This document shows positions 8,776 to 18,606 of a stretch of 64,000 bases of DNA, piece by piece. The position numbers were made by a program, and so were the translations under genes. Every line of letters starts with the position of its first letter. Position 1 is the stretch's first letter. This stretch comes from DATJPW01 sp963752855. Lineage in GTDB: Bacteria; Desulfobacterota; Desulfomonilia; Desulfomonilales; Desulfomonilaceae. The DNA lies in the NCBI GenBank assembly GCA_963752855.1, contig CAVVZX010000045.1, positions 124,001-188,000 on the forward strand, written 5' to 3'. The notes beneath the pieces are model-generated. The model was not told the DNA's origin, ran no database searches, and saw nothing but the letters and a program-made list of their open reading frames with translations.

Positions 8776-9694
8776 ATGGAGAATCTTTGGATTACAGCTT
8801 TGGCGGGCTTAATCGTCTTTGCGGCATTCGGTATCATTTGTGGTTTAGCTTTGGCGTATGCGGCGCAGCGCTTTGCCGTCAAGGTTGATCCTAAAATTGA
8901 AGCTGTCCGGGCCTGCTTGCCCGGCGCTAATTGAGGCGCGTGCGGATTCGCAGGGTGCGAATCATATGCTGAAGCAGTAGTAACAGATCCGGCTTGTCCC
9001 ACAGGCAAGTGCGCCCCTGGAAAGGGAGAAGTTGCCGCAAAAGTCGCGGACTATAACCGGAAAAGCGGCGGCCGAAGCAAGTGAGGTAATATCTTTCCTT
9101 CGTTGTTCCCGTAATCAGGGAGAAGTCAAGAAGAAGCATGAATATGTGGGCTTTGACACGTGTCAAGCTGCAGCGATAGCTTTCGGAGGACCTTACGAGT
9201 GTAATTTCGCGTGCATAGGCTATGGAGATTGCTCTGTTGCTTGTCCTTTCGACGCTATAGCCATGAAGGACAATATGCCGGTTATCGATCCCGAAAAATG
9301 CACAGGCTGTGGAGTGTGTGTGGCCACATGCCCGAAAAGAGTCTTACAGCTCTTGCCCAAAGACGCAGAGTGCTACGTGCCTTGCAGCACACTGGATACC
9401 GGAAAATCCGTGACCAACGTATGCAAAGCCGGATGTATTCACTGCCTGGCCTGTACCAGGAAGGCCAAAGATGTAGCCAACTTGGTCAATGGTAAGATTG
9501 AAATCGATTACGACAAGTGTGATGAAGAATCCGCCAAGGCCGGGGTCTGGTCGTGCCGACAATTTATATTCCGCTATACTGATCCGGAAAAACAAGCCCG
9601 CGCCGTAGAGGAAATCAAGGCCGATCTGGCTGCTAAGAAAGCCGCAGCCGCTGCTAAGAAAGAAGCTGAAGCCGCGCAGACAGCGGAAGCATAA
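8776..9694 (+). CDS. rnfB: Rnf complex subunit B, candidate selenoprotein (in-frame TGA), +1 frameshift
   Basis: Fe-S subunit that takes electrons from ferredoxin. Residues 1-32 are the membrane anchor. The conserved LPGAN is followed at codon 53 (8932-8934) by TGA instead of the first Cys codon of the C-x2-C-x4-C cluster motif; the same frame then reads GACGFAGCESYAEAVV...CPTGKCAPGKGEV. A perfect hairpin follows at SECIS distance (see the separate entry). I read the TGA as likely selenocysteine. Independently, one extra base near 9048 shifts the frame before ITGKAAAEAS. The rest (to 9694) has CNFACIGYGDCSVACP and CTGCGVCVATCP, further Cys motifs, and an Ala/Lys-rich tail. The alternative for the TGA is a single substitution error or mutation. 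Confidence 0.85.
8932..8970 (+). promoter_or_regulatory. Candidate bacterial SECIS element in rnfB
   Basis: UGA at 8932-8934 is followed, after 10 bases, by an 8-bp perfect stem (GATTCGCA 8945-8952 with TGCGAATC 8956-8963) closing on a GGG loop. A lower stem, GCGT (8938-8941) with ATGC (8966-8969), adds four pairs including one G-U. There are 18 bases between the UGA and the apical loop, and the loop begins with G. Both fit the published general rules for bacterial SECIS (loop about 16-37 bases after UGA, G in its first two positions). The hairpin is embedded in codons for conserved residues. Confidence 0.65.
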
Positions 9695-9736
9695 GTCAGC
9701 GGCAAGAAGGCAGGCCTAATGAATGATGGGGCAGGC

Positions 9737-9901
9737 TGTAGGGGCGACTGGCGAGTCGCCCAAGATCACGTGCAAGATGAGCCTGTCTCAGAATTAGCAA
9801 ACTTGATTAAGATCGTAGCACAATACAGTGTAGGGGCAGGTTTCAAACCTGCCCTTTTGTTGAAAAACCCGACCAAGGGCGGGTTACAAATCCGCCCCTA
9901 C
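9737..9901. repeat. Dispersed GTAGGGGC palindromic repeats
   Basis: Two adjacent units follow rnfB. GGGCGACT/AGTCGCCC (9742-9761) forms a perfect 8-bp hairpin. A composite unit (9830-9901) begins GTAGGGGC and ends GCCCCTAC, enclosing an inner CAGGTTT/AAACCTG hairpin. Related GTAGGGGCG units occur at about 21.7 kb and 31.2 kb. The hairpins may serve as the 3' end of the rnf transcript. The short frame running through them (9719-10018) is not supported as a gene. Confidence 0.75.
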
Positions 9902-9943
9902 AGCGACTGTCTGCGCGCCTGCAGCGAATCGCACACTCGTGCG

Positions 9944-10694
9944 TCAACTGCTCGGTATAGCAATAATTTCCTCAGGCTCGTCGCCTATGCAGTCCAAGTG
10001 ATAGTCAAATTCCCGTAACAGAGAGACGCACCCCTCCAGCAGCTCGTCTCCATGAGTTGAGACCAATATGACAGGGCGGCGCTCTGAAATCAATTTGCGC
10101 GCCCCTTCCAGGGCCATACATTCTGAACCCTCAATGTCAATCTTGATGACTTGCGGGGCCGGGATCTTGGCTTCTTTGTAAAGATAGTCCAGGGTTAGCA
10201 TTTGCACCGTCATACTACCGGTGGAACACACCATTCCCATTGCCCTGGACAGGCGCGGATCAAAGTGGACCAATTGGGTCTGATCGCCAATGGCAGCCTC
10301 AATGACTGCAACATTCTTCCTTTGGTTCCATTCAATGTGTTTATTCAAGGTACTTAACGTTTTCCGGATTTGGCTCAAAAGCCACGACCCGGCCTTGTTC
10401 ACCTACCAAAAGTGAAGCAAGAAGCGTAAAAAAGCCCACGTGAGCTCCGAGATCGAAAAACACGGAACCCTCTTTCAGGACTTCCATTAATATCTTTTGC
10501 TTACTTAACTTGTAACTGCCCAACCAATATCCTGGATTGCCCGACCCGAAAGCCCAACGATAGCCACGCATCGGCCCTTGCAGAACTCGGACCTGCAAAC
10601 CCGGAGGAATGCCGGATATGATCGCCCGGATTCCGGACCCAATAAGTGAGTCGGGAGACACCAACGAAAAATTGATCATCGTATCCTCAGACAA
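9944..10694 (-). CDS. FkbM-family methyltransferase, +1 frameshift
   Basis: SAM-dependent methyltransferase of the FkbM type, often acting on sugars of surface polysaccharides or on natural products. The first part (10694 to about 10350) has the SAM-binding motif VFFDLGAHVGFFTLLAS and AFEPNPENVKYL. The second part (to 9944) has TLDYLY, KIDIEGSE (motif D-x-E-G) and VILVSTHG. The two are in adjacent frames joined near 10350-10400 by a one-base insertion. The start is either the listed ATG or the internal ATG of MINFSLV five residues later. It stands alone, convergent with rnfB. Confidence 0.8.
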
Positions 10695-10867
10695 AAAGCA
10701 TTTAATTAGATTAGACTAAGACTACAAAAAGAGTCAAGAAAAGGAAACAAAAGGCCCAAAAACCATGAATCTTTTCATTCAAAGCAAACATCACTATCTT
10801 TAGTACTAAGTAACACGGATACCGACCGAAACGAATTCGGCAAGTTTCCTTGGTTTTGGAGGCGTAC

Positions 10868-11650
10868 ATGAAAACGGTGCTGTTGCTTTTGATGATAACA
10901 AGCTTGCTCACATCCACGGCTATTGCTGCTCTTCACACTTCTGCGGTGGATTACAAGCAGGGGGATGCTGCGCTTGAGGGATATACGGCGTACAAAGAAG
11001 GTGTGAGCGGAAAAGCGCCCGGAATTCTGGTCGTACATGACTGGATGGGGCTCAACGATCACTACAAGAAGATAACTGAGAAACTGGCGGACCTTGGTTA
11101 CATTGCGTTTGCCGTGGACATTTATGGTAAGGGCGTGCGCCCAAAAGATTCTCAACAGGCTGCGACCGAAGCCGGGAAGTACAAGTCAGACCGCGGGCTT
11201 ATGCGACAACGGGTTCTGGCGGGCCTGGAGGAATTGAAAAAGAACAAGAACGTTGATCCCAACCGGATCGCTGCCATCGGCTATTGTTTCGGAGGAACGG
11301 TTGCCTTGGAGTTGGCCCGTAGCGGCGCCCCTATAGCGGGCGTTGTGACCTTCCACGGCGGCTTGGATTCACCAAAGCCGGAGGACGGGAAGAACATCAA
11401 AGCCAAGGTGCTCATACTGCACGGAGCGGATGATCCTCTTGTTCCTCCGGATCAAGTGGCAGCTTTTCAGGACGAAATGAGAAAGGGCGGCGTAGATTGG
11501 CAGATGATTTATTATGGCGACGCAGTTCATTCCTTTACCACCAAAGCTGCCGGTTCGGATAAGTCCAAGGGTGTCGCGTACAATGAAAAGGCGGACAAGC
11601 GGTCGTGGGAAGCGATGAAGTCCTTCTTCAAGGAGATTTTCGGCGGTTAA
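10868..11650 (+). CDS. Exported dienelactone hydrolase family protein
   Basis: About 260 residues. An N-terminal signal peptide (MKTVLLLLMITSLLTSTAIA) precedes an alpha/beta-hydrolase fold. The catalytic triad is visible: nucleophile Cys in GYCFGG, Asp in HGADDPLVP and His in DAVHSF. The early VVHDWMGLNDH is the dienelactone hydrolase oxyanion region. An ATG at 10868 preceded by GGAGG is the best start. It probably hydrolyses ester substrates in the periplasm; the true substrate is unknown. It is monocistronic and ends at a bidirectional terminator shared with the fadB-like gene. Confidence 0.85.
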   Translation: MKTVLLLLMITSLLTSTAIAALHTSAVDYKQGDAALEGYTAYKEGVSGKAPGILVVHDWMGLNDHYKKITEKLADLGYIAFAVDIYGKGVRPKDSQQAATEAGKYKSDRGLMRQRVLAGLEELKKNKNVDPNRIAAIGYCFGGTVALELARSGAPIAGVVTFHGGLDSPKPEDGKNIKAKVLILHGADDPLVPPDQVAAFQDEMRKGGVDWQMIYYGDAVHSFTTKAAGSDKSKGVAYNEKADKRSWEAMKSFFKEIFGG

Positions 11651-11671
11651 CGGAGCAAAATCATGGAACGC

Positions 11672-11705
11672 AAAAAACCCCAAGCACTCGATTGCCTGGG
11701 GTTTT
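11672..11705. terminator. Bidirectional intrinsic terminator
   Basis: AAAACCCCA (11674-11682) pairs with TGGGGTTTT (11697-11705) around a 14-base loop. A-rich sequence on the left and T-rich on the right give a U-tract for both strands. It separates the convergent dienelactone hydrolase gene and the fad operon. Confidence 0.8.
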
Positions 11706-11736
11706 ATTGCATATTGCTCCGTACTTGGCTGGATAA

Positions 11737-13788
11737 TCAGATCATGAAGAAGACTTTCTGGAGAACTTTAGGTGTGTAGCCTACCACATCCAGGTACAGG
11801 GTTATTCCGCCGTTGAAGAACGGCCAGCCCGCGCCCATTATCATTGCAGTATCAATATCCCTCGGGTCCGCCACGACCCGTTCCTTCAACGTGTGGTCGA
11901 TTTCGACAGTCAAGTTTCTGAGCAGTCTGTCTAAGATTTCCTGCTGTACAAACTCCTTGTCGCCTTTGTCTTTCCAGATTTCGGCAACCTTCGGGTCCAG
12001 CTTTTTTGTGGGGCCCGCTCCCTGATAAATATGAGTCATGTTTTGCCCTACGGCTCGCCGGAAATTCTCGCTGACCGGAAAGCGCTCAGGCCAAGCTTTA
12101 TGGCATGTCTCCAATACGTGAAACGCCACCGCAGGCCCGACCATACCTAGCAACTCGAAGGGAGCCATCGGAACACCCAAAGACAGCACCGCATCATCTA
12201 TTTGTTGAAAGCTCGCGCCTTCATCGACCATTTGCATACAGTCCGCCATCTGTTTCGTGAGCAGTCTGTTGACGAGAAATGCCGGCGAGTCCTTGACCAG
12301 TATGGCAGTCTTCTTGATCTTCTTGGCAACGGCAAAGGCAGTGGAAAGGGTGACGTCATCGGTTTTTTCACCCTTGATTATTTCCAAGAGGGGCAGGACT
12401 GCAACCGGATTGAAGAAATGGAATCCGACGACCCGTTCGGGATTCTTCAGTTTAGAAGCCATTTCCGATATAGAGAGACTTGACGTGTTTGTGGCCAGAA
12501 TGCATGTAGGCGAAACCACGGCTTCGGCCTGAGCGAATACCTCTTGCTTCACGTCCATTCTTTCAAAGACGGCTTCGATGATGAAATCGCAGTCAGCAAA
12601 ATCATTCCAATCAAGGGTCCCGATTAGCAATCGGTACAGGTAATCCCCTTTGGGTTTAGTCATTTTGCCTTTGCCTACGAGCCCCGCTATTTCGCCCTTC
12701 ACATATCCCATTCCTTTATCGAGAAACTCCTGCTTAATGTCCCTCATTACAACCGGCACGCCATATCGTCGGAGGAACAGAAGCGCCAATTGAGACGCCA
12801 TAAGACCTGCGCCGATGATTCCGATCTTGTTCACGGGCCGGGGCTTCACATCCTTCGGCGCCCCGGGCGTTTGTTTGGCTCGACGCTGAATAAGGTCAAA
12901 ACTGTAGACCCCGGCCTTGCACTGGCGGCTTTTGATAAGGTCGCCCAAGGCTTTGTCTTCTTGGGCAAAGCATTCATCAAAGGTCTTGTTGGGATCGCAC
13001 GCGCCCTGAATGAGTGAAATGGCGCGGTACGGAGCAGGAGCGGCTCCATGAACTCTCATATCCACAAAGTTCTTCGCCGCGTCGATCGAGGCTTTCAGTT
13101 TCGAGGTGTCGGGGGCCTTGCGCTCTATTTTAACCGATCCGTCTATTATGCCTTCCAGAAGGGCGAGCGATTCATCGAAAAATTCGACCGCATCAAATAA
13201 CCGGTCCGCTAGGCCCATATTGAAAGCTTTTGTGCCATCCAACATGCGGTTTTGATTCAATGGATTATAAACGATCAGTTCGAGGGCCTTATCCGGGCCG
13301 ATGAGCCGAGGAGTGAGCGTGCATCCACCCCAGCCGGGAACCAGTCCCAAGAAACACTCCGGGAAGGCAATGGCCGGGACCGCTTTCGAGACGGTCCGAT
13401 AATCGCAATAAAGACCTATCTCAAGACCACCGCCGAGCGCAGCGCCGTTGTACGCCGCAAGCGTGGGAATCTTTAGATCCATGATTCGCTTCATTGCGGC
13501 ATGGCCGGCTTCGCCGATTCTGCGGCCCTGCTCGAAAGTATTTATAAATGGGACCTGCATCAGGTCAGCTCCAGCGGCAAATATATAGTGCTTGCCGCAA
13601 AGCATCATGCCCACGAGATCCTTGTCCGCGGCGATCTTGTCCATGGCCGCGTGCAGAGATTCCAGGGCCCGCTCACCGAACGTGTTGGGCTTCTTGTAAT
13701 CTTCGCCGTTATCCATAGTGACTATCGCGATTTTTCCCACGCGAGAGTTGTAATAACTTATGTGGAACAGAGTTGGTGCTTCAGCCAT
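11737..13788 (-). CDS. fadB: Enoyl-CoA hydratase / 3-hydroxyacyl-CoA dehydrogenase, bifunctional
   Basis: 683 residues. Residues 1 to about 290 are a crotonase domain (oxyanion stretches FAAGADLMQ and NGAALGGGLEIGLYCDY; Glu in FPECFLGLVPGWGG). From about 320 there is a 3-hydroxyacyl-CoA dehydrogenase with NAD motif GIIGAGLMA, ATNTSSLSI, GFHFFNPV and the C-terminal HCDH domain. It performs hydration and NAD-linked oxidation in beta-oxidation. It is the last gene of the fadE-thiolase-fadB operon and lies 240 bp after the thiolase gene. The frame is intact. Named by domain order; it could equally be called fadJ-like. Confidence 0.9.
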   Translation of the reverse strand: MAEAPTLFHISYYNSRVGKIAIVTMDNGEDYKKPNTFGERALESLHAAMDKIAADKDLVGMMLCGKHYIFAAGADLMQVPFINTFEQGRRIGEAGHAAMKRIMDLKIPTLAAYNGAALGGGLEIGLYCDYRTVSKAVPAIAFPECFLGLVPGWGGCTLTPRLIGPDKALELIVYNPLNQNRMLDGTKAFNMGLADRLFDAVEFFDESLALLEGIIDGSVKIERKAPDTSKLKASIDAAKNFVDMRVHGAAPAPYRAISLIQGACDPNKTFDECFAQEDKALGDLIKSRQCKAGVYSFDLIQRRAKQTPGAPKDVKPRPVNKIGIIGAGLMASQLALLFLRRYGVPVVMRDIKQEFLDKGMGYVKGEIAGLVGKGKMTKPKGDYLYRLLIGTLDWNDFADCDFIIEAVFERMDVKQEVFAQAEAVVSPTCILATNTSSLSISEMASKLKNPERVVGFHFFNPVAVLPLLEIIKGEKTDDVTLSTAFAVAKKIKKTAILVKDSPAFLVNRLLTKQMADCMQMVDEGASFQQIDDAVLSLGVPMAPFELLGMVGPAVAFHVLETCHKAWPERFPVSENFRRAVGQNMTHIYQGAGPTKKLDPKVAEIWKDKGDKEFVQQEILDRLLRNLTVEIDHTLKERVVADPRDIDTAMIMGAGWPFFNGGITLYLDVVGYTPKVLQKVFFMI

Positions 13789-14028
13789 GGTGATTCCTTT
13801 CCATTCGGGCTTCCGTCCGGGCGCAGGGCGCCTGGACTGCTGACAGGCGAGTGGTCGAAAAGAGGGAGCTGTACCGACAGTGCCGATTCCGTGACGCCGT
13901 TCGCAGGCGCCCGCGAGACACGAGATGAACCGCCCGCAATCAGGGCGCTTCTCGAAGCGTCCCTACAAGATAAATCCGGCGCCATAGAATTTTGAGACAG
14001 TTTCATAGGTCGCTCAGCAAAGAAAGCA

Positions 14029-15297
14029 TTACTTATGCTTCTTCTTATCTTTATCCTTTTCCTTGCTTTTCTCCTCTTTGGGCTCCTCTTTGTCCTCTTG
14101 TTCTTTCTTGCCGTTGTGTTGAAGATTCTTCCAGATTGCCGCTGCACCCTGGCCGAGTCCAACGCACAGGGTGGTCAATCCGTACTTTGCTTCGGGGTGT
14201 TCCGCAAAACCGTGCATCAGATGGCACGCCAATCTACAGCCTGAAGAGGCAAGCGGATGACCGAATGCAATGGCGCCACCGTAGATATTCATGCGTGGCT
14301 CATCCGGGAACTTGAGCCCGAACTCGTTCATGAACGCTATAGCCTGAACAGCAAAAGCTTCATTAAGCTCAATAAGTCCGATGTCCTCTATCGAGAGCTC
14401 AGCGACCTTGAGGGCCTTGTGGGTGGCAGGAATAGGTCCTATTCCCATTATTTCAGGCTTGACGCCCGCGTAGGCAAAGGATTTGAGCTCCATTTTCGGT
14501 TCGATGCCGAGTTCCTCAGCCGTATCCTTCGCCATGAGCAAGCAACCTGCGGCCCCATCGTTCAGGCCTGAAGAATTGCCGGCGGTAACATTGCCCATCA
14601 CTCGGAAAGGAGTCTTCAGTTTCGCCAGCCCTTCTATGGTGGTCTCCGGGCGGGGCTGTTCGTCCTTATCGGCCACTGCCCATCCCTCTTTTGTGTAAAC
14701 CGTCATCGGAACTATCATCTGTCCGATTTTTCCCGACTTGATCGCTCTATCCGCTTTGGATTGACACAGCAGCGAATATTCGTTGGTCATTTCTTTCGTG
14801 ATTTCCGGGAACATGTCATGCAGGTTCTCGGCCGTAGCCCCCATCGACAAGGCGCTTTGGTCAACCAGCTTATCCGTGAGGAAACGAGGATTAGGTTCTG
14901 CTGTGGACCCCATAGGATGGTGACCCATATGCTCGACCCCGCCGGCTATGGCAATGTCGCACGCACCGAGCGCTATCTCGCCGGCCGCCGCCGTCATGGC
15001 GCTCAGACCTCCGGCGCACATTCGGTCTATTGAGAACCCTGGCACTGTATCAGGCAGTCCGGCCAGGATTACCGATAAGCGGCCCAGGGTCGTTCCCTGG
15101 TCTTTCTCCTGGCAGAAAGCCCCCCAGGCGTTCTCGCCTATCATTTCCGGCTTGACCTTGGGATTGCGGCGCATAAGCTCGCGAATCACCTTGACCACCA
15201 TGTCGTCCGCCCTTGTATTCCAAAAAATTCCTTTTTCACCCGCCCTTCCGAAGGCGGTCCTTATTGCGTCCACCAAAACTACTTTCCTGGCTTTCAT
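14029..15297 (-). CDS. Acetyl-CoA acyltransferase (thiolase) with charged C-terminal tail
   Basis: 422 residues. Active-site Cys is in DRMCAGGLSAM, His in AFGHPLASSG and the second Cys in LCVGLGQGAA. It catalyses thiolytic cleavage of 3-ketoacyl-CoA, the last beta-oxidation step. The thiolase fold is complete at AAIWKNL. About 30 more residues follow that are almost entirely Lys and Glu/Asp (KKEQEDKEEP...KDKDKKKHK), which is not usual for the family. The tail may be disordered and bind a partner, or be a slippage-prone extension. It lies 20 bp after fadE in the same direction. Confidence 0.9.
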   Translation of the reverse strand: MKARKVVLVDAIRTAFGRAGEKGIFWNTRADDMVVKVIRELMRRNPKVKPEMIGENAWGAFCQEKDQGTTLGRLSVILAGLPDTVPGFSIDRMCAGGLSAMTAAAGEIALGACDIAIAGGVEHMGHHPMGSTAEPNPRFLTDKLVDQSALSMGATAENLHDMFPEITKEMTNEYSLLCQSKADRAIKSGKIGQMIVPMTVYTKEGWAVADKDEQPRPETTIEGLAKLKTPFRVMGNVTAGNSSGLNDGAAGCLLMAKDTAEELGIEPKMELKSFAYAGVKPEIMGIGPIPATHKALKVAELSIEDIGLIELNEAFAVQAIAFMNEFGLKFPDEPRMNIYGGAIAFGHPLASSGCRLACHLMHGFAEHPEAKYGLTTLCVGLGQGAAAIWKNLQHNGKKEQEDKEEPKEEKSKEKDKDKKKHK

Positions 15298-15317
15298 ATT
15301 GGAAACTCCGATTAGGA

Positions 15318-17178
15318 TTAGAATAGAGCAAATGAATCTTCCGGGAGATCGATGGCCGATCGCTCACCGCTCATAATCGCCCGCGCCTTTCCCTGAGCCA
15401 ACGAGAGGACCGTATTGGCGAAGAACTGCGCGGATGCGACTTTACCTCTATAAAAAGCAGCGCTCCTATTGGTGTTCAGCAGCTCGGCTTTCTGTTCCGG
15501 AGTATCAGCCTTGGCGTCGTTGTAAAGCTCTTCGAGACGACGATCAGCTATTACCGCTTGCCACAACAGCATGAAGCCTACGGCTACGTCTCCAAACAGC
15601 TCGAGGTAGGGGCTGGCATAGAGAATTGGAGTCATGAAATCCTCGGTGATGCTCTTCAAACCAAAATAGCGAGTAACTTCTACAAGTTGGTTCCGGGCCG
15701 CTTCAAAAACGTCCACTATATCTTTTAGGCGATAGTTCTTTTTGGCCCCTTTAAGGAGATTGTCGGTTTCAGTAACTATGTTCTTGAAGAGTAGACCCTG
15801 TTTGTATCCCAACTTCCGCCCGACAAGGTCCAGAGCCTGGATTCCATTGGTGCCCTCGTAGATTGACGTTATTTTGCAGTCACGCATAAACTGCTCTACA
15901 GGGTATTCACGGATGTATCCGTACCCCCCGTGAACCTGTATCGCCTGCTCTGTTACTCTGAAACCCATATCAGTGGCCCATGATTTACAGATCGGTATGA
16001 GAATATCCAGGAACCCTTCATACTTGACCCGTTCCTCTTCGGTTGCGGCCACTTTCACTCGGTCCTCACAGTAGCCCGCGTAGTAGAGCAAGGCGCGGAT
16101 ACCTTCGGTCACGCTCTTCATCCACATCAACATTCGGCGAATATCCGGATGCTTGATAATCGGGACTTTGGGAGCCTCGGGATCTCTCATATAGATGATT
16201 TCCGGGCCCTGGAAGCGATCTTTGGCATATCGCAACGCGTACATGTATGCCGCGCTTGCCTGAGAAAGGCCTTGCACTCCCACAGCCAAACGGGCCTCAT
16301 TCATCATATTGAACATGATCCGCATGCCTTGATTTTCTTTACCTAGCAGGTACCCGATACAATTTCCTTTCTCGCCGAAATTTAGCGCGCACGTGGCGGA
16401 AGCGTGAATGCCCATTTTCTTTTCTGTAGCGGCGGTGGCAACGTCGTTATCCACTAGATTGCCGTTTTCGATTCTCTTCTTGGGTACTATAAAGATGCTT
16501 ATGCCACCGGTTCCGGCGGGCGCTCCTTCCACGCGTGCAAGGACCGCGTGGACTATGTTTTCCGTCAGGTCATGGTCACCGGCGGAGATGAAGATTTTGT
16601 TACCGGATATGGAATACGTGCCGTCAGGATTTCGTGTAGCTTTGGTGCGCAGCGCCCCCACGTCGCTACCGGCTTGAGGCTCCGTAAGACACATCGTCCC
16701 GGCCCATTCGCCCGACAACATCCGGCTCATGTAAGTTTCTTGCTGTTCTGGCAGAGCCATACCTCTCTATCAGTCGAGCGGCGCCGACGGTGAGACCGGG
16801 ATACATCATCAATGCCTGGTTTGCGGCCACGAATAACTCTGATGTCGCAATGTACAGGGTTGTGGGAAAACCCTGTCCGCCCATTTCCTGATCCACAGCG
16901 AGGGCAACCCAACCGCCTTCACAAAAAAGCTGATAGGGGTTTTTGAACGATTCGGGAACCTTCACCTGGCCCTGCTCCAGGACGACGCCTTTGGCGTCAC
17001 CGTCGGCATTGGTAGGCGCTATCTCCTTTTCGGCCAGTTTTTGGGCCGCATCGAGAGCCATGTCGAACATTTCACGAGAGAATTCGGCATAGCGATCGAA
17101 TTGGCAGAGTTCATCAATCTTGAATTGCTCATAAAGAATGAACTTCACATCCCGTTCATCTACGAGAAGATTGGCCAT
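15318..17178 (-). CDS. Acyl-CoA dehydrogenase (long, ~600-residue type), +1 frameshift
   Basis: FAD-dependent first step of beta-oxidation. The N-terminal part (17178 to about 16755) has VDQEMGGQGFP. The second part has MCLTEPQAGSDVG (FAD-binding), YGYIREYPVEQFMRD and SIYEGTNGIQALDLVGRK, which carries the catalytic Glu, then an extra C-terminal domain typical of the long FadE/DmdC-like group. The two parts are joined by a one-base insertion near 16750, where IERYG runs into ALPEQQETYMSRM. AAGGAGG precedes the ATG at 17178. It is the first gene of the operon. Confidence 0.9.
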
Positions 17179-17322
17179 CTACGTCCTCCTTGGTTATTGC
17201 CACGAGACCTGCCGATGTATTTGGGACAATCTGGATAAAACGAGGCGCGTCATGGCGCGGCTCGAATTCCATTTGCTGAGAATTGATTCGTACTATCAAC
17301 CAAAATTGTGGGTTCCAAAATC

Positions 17323-17378
17323 ATTTAACACTGTTTAATACAAACTCTCAAGAAAAATAATTCCTTACTGAATCAGTA
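17323..17378 (-). promoter_or_regulatory. Predicted promoter and operator-like palindrome of the fad operon
   Basis: On the minus strand, TTGAGA (17351-17346), a 17-base spacer and TTAAAT (17328-17323) match a sigma-70 promoter reading toward fadE, about 145 bases before its ATG. A 13-bp palindrome, TACTGAATCAGTA (17366-17378), lies just upstream of the -35. It looks like a regulator site, for example for a TetR-type fatty-acid regulator, but no such gene is in the window. The A/T-rich setting supports a promoter. Confidence 0.45.
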
Positions 17379-17535
17379 GGATATTGTCAAAGAGGTCGCT
17401 CTCCACTCACAAGAATGACCTCCAATGCCCATTCTTGACTAGCTTGTAGGAGGTGTGCACATACATATAGAATATGACTCGCACGAAATCCGGCAGAGCG
17501 CCGCGAATTGTTCCATGAAAGTGAGGAGACACAAG

Positions 17536-18397
17536 ATGTGGGAAGAGCAAAATAAGAAGGCTGTGGAGCTTTTCCGGAGTGGACGGCACACAGAGGCAAT
17601 GGCGATGGCGCAGAAAGCGCTCAAAGAAGCTGAGGAATCGTTCGGACCTGACGATGCAAGGGTTGCCACGTCGCTAAACAATCTGGCCGAAATGTATCGA
17701 GCCCAGGTGAGACATGCCGAAGCTGAGCCTCTCTGGAAGCGAGCCCTGGAAATCCGCAAGAAAGCGCTGGGGCCGGACCATCCCGATGTCTCCACTCTGA
17801 TGAATAATCTTGCCGGGGCCTATTTCGAACTGGGCGATTTTGCCAAGGCTGAGCACATGTTGACCGGAGCGTTGAGAATATTAGAGCAGGTCCCTGGGAC
17901 CGGCTCATCCTGACGTAGCAACTACATTAGGCAATCTTGCGGCAATTTACAGGGCTCAAGGGAAACACCCCGGCGCTCGAGCGCTCTATGACAAAATCCT
18001 CACTATAAAAGAGCAGACCCTCGGACCGGATCATCGTGAGGTGGGCGCGTGCCTGAACAACATTGCGGGACTGTTGGAATCGCAATCCCGATACGCGGAA
18101 GCTGAAAAGTATTACCGCCGCGCCCTGGAGGTTGCGGAAAAGGCCTTCGGCTCCGACCATCCTAACGTAGCCACATCACTTACCAATGTGGCCGGAACTC
18201 TTATTTCGCAAGAAAAATACGCGGAGGCTGAACCTCTGGTCGATCGCGCAATAGCTATTTGGGAGAAAACGCCCGGTCTGGATCATCCTGCCATAGCCCC
18301 CGCCTTGGGGGGAATAGCGGAATTCTATGACCTGGTCGGAAAGCCCGCGGAAGCCGAAAGACTACGAACCCTGGCAAAAAAGACCCCGCTGCATTAG
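17536..18397 (+). CDS. Kinesin-light-chain-type TPR protein, +1 frameshift
   Basis: About 286 residues of 42-residue tetratricopeptide units. Each unit carries a variant of LGPDHPDVATSLNNLAxxYxxQGKYAEAEPLYxRAL. At least six are visible. The frame breaks near 17895, and the repeat pattern resumes one base over (LGPAHPDVATTLGNLA). The ATG at 17536 has GAGGAG eight bases upstream. No signal peptide is seen, so it is probably a cytoplasmic protein-interaction scaffold. Partners are unknown. A gene-end palindrome follows the stop. Confidence 0.8.
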
Positions 18398-18415
18398 TGA
18401 AGCAAGGAAAACTGC

Positions 18416-18473
18416 GGGAAGGAACTTTTTTGCAAAAAAGCTTCCTCCCCGCACCCCTCTTCAAAAAACTCTA
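18416..18473. repeat. Gene-end palindromic repeat, copy 1
   Basis: GGAACTTTTTTGC and its inverted partner GCAAAAAAGCTTCC are followed by CCCCGCACCCCTCTTCAAAAAACTCTA. The trailing CCCCTC..CAAAAAACTCTA matches the copy at 19.87-19.93 kb. It lies about 20 bp past the TPR gene stop and could end its transcript. Confidence 0.65.
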
Positions 18474-18606
18474 TATGTGAATTGCGAGAGACCAGGCGGA
18501 GGCGGTTGGCGACGTCCACCGCCGGGAACCCTTACAAACAAGGCATCCGACGCTCGTGTGCGGCAAGCCAACGTGTCGCTGTATCATGGCCAATCCGCAA
18601 CCATTT

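Noticed and set aside
9719..10018. 99-codon plus-strand frame after rnfB
   Set aside because: It is made of dispersed palindromic repeats and the antisense of the FkbM gene; no protein-like features.
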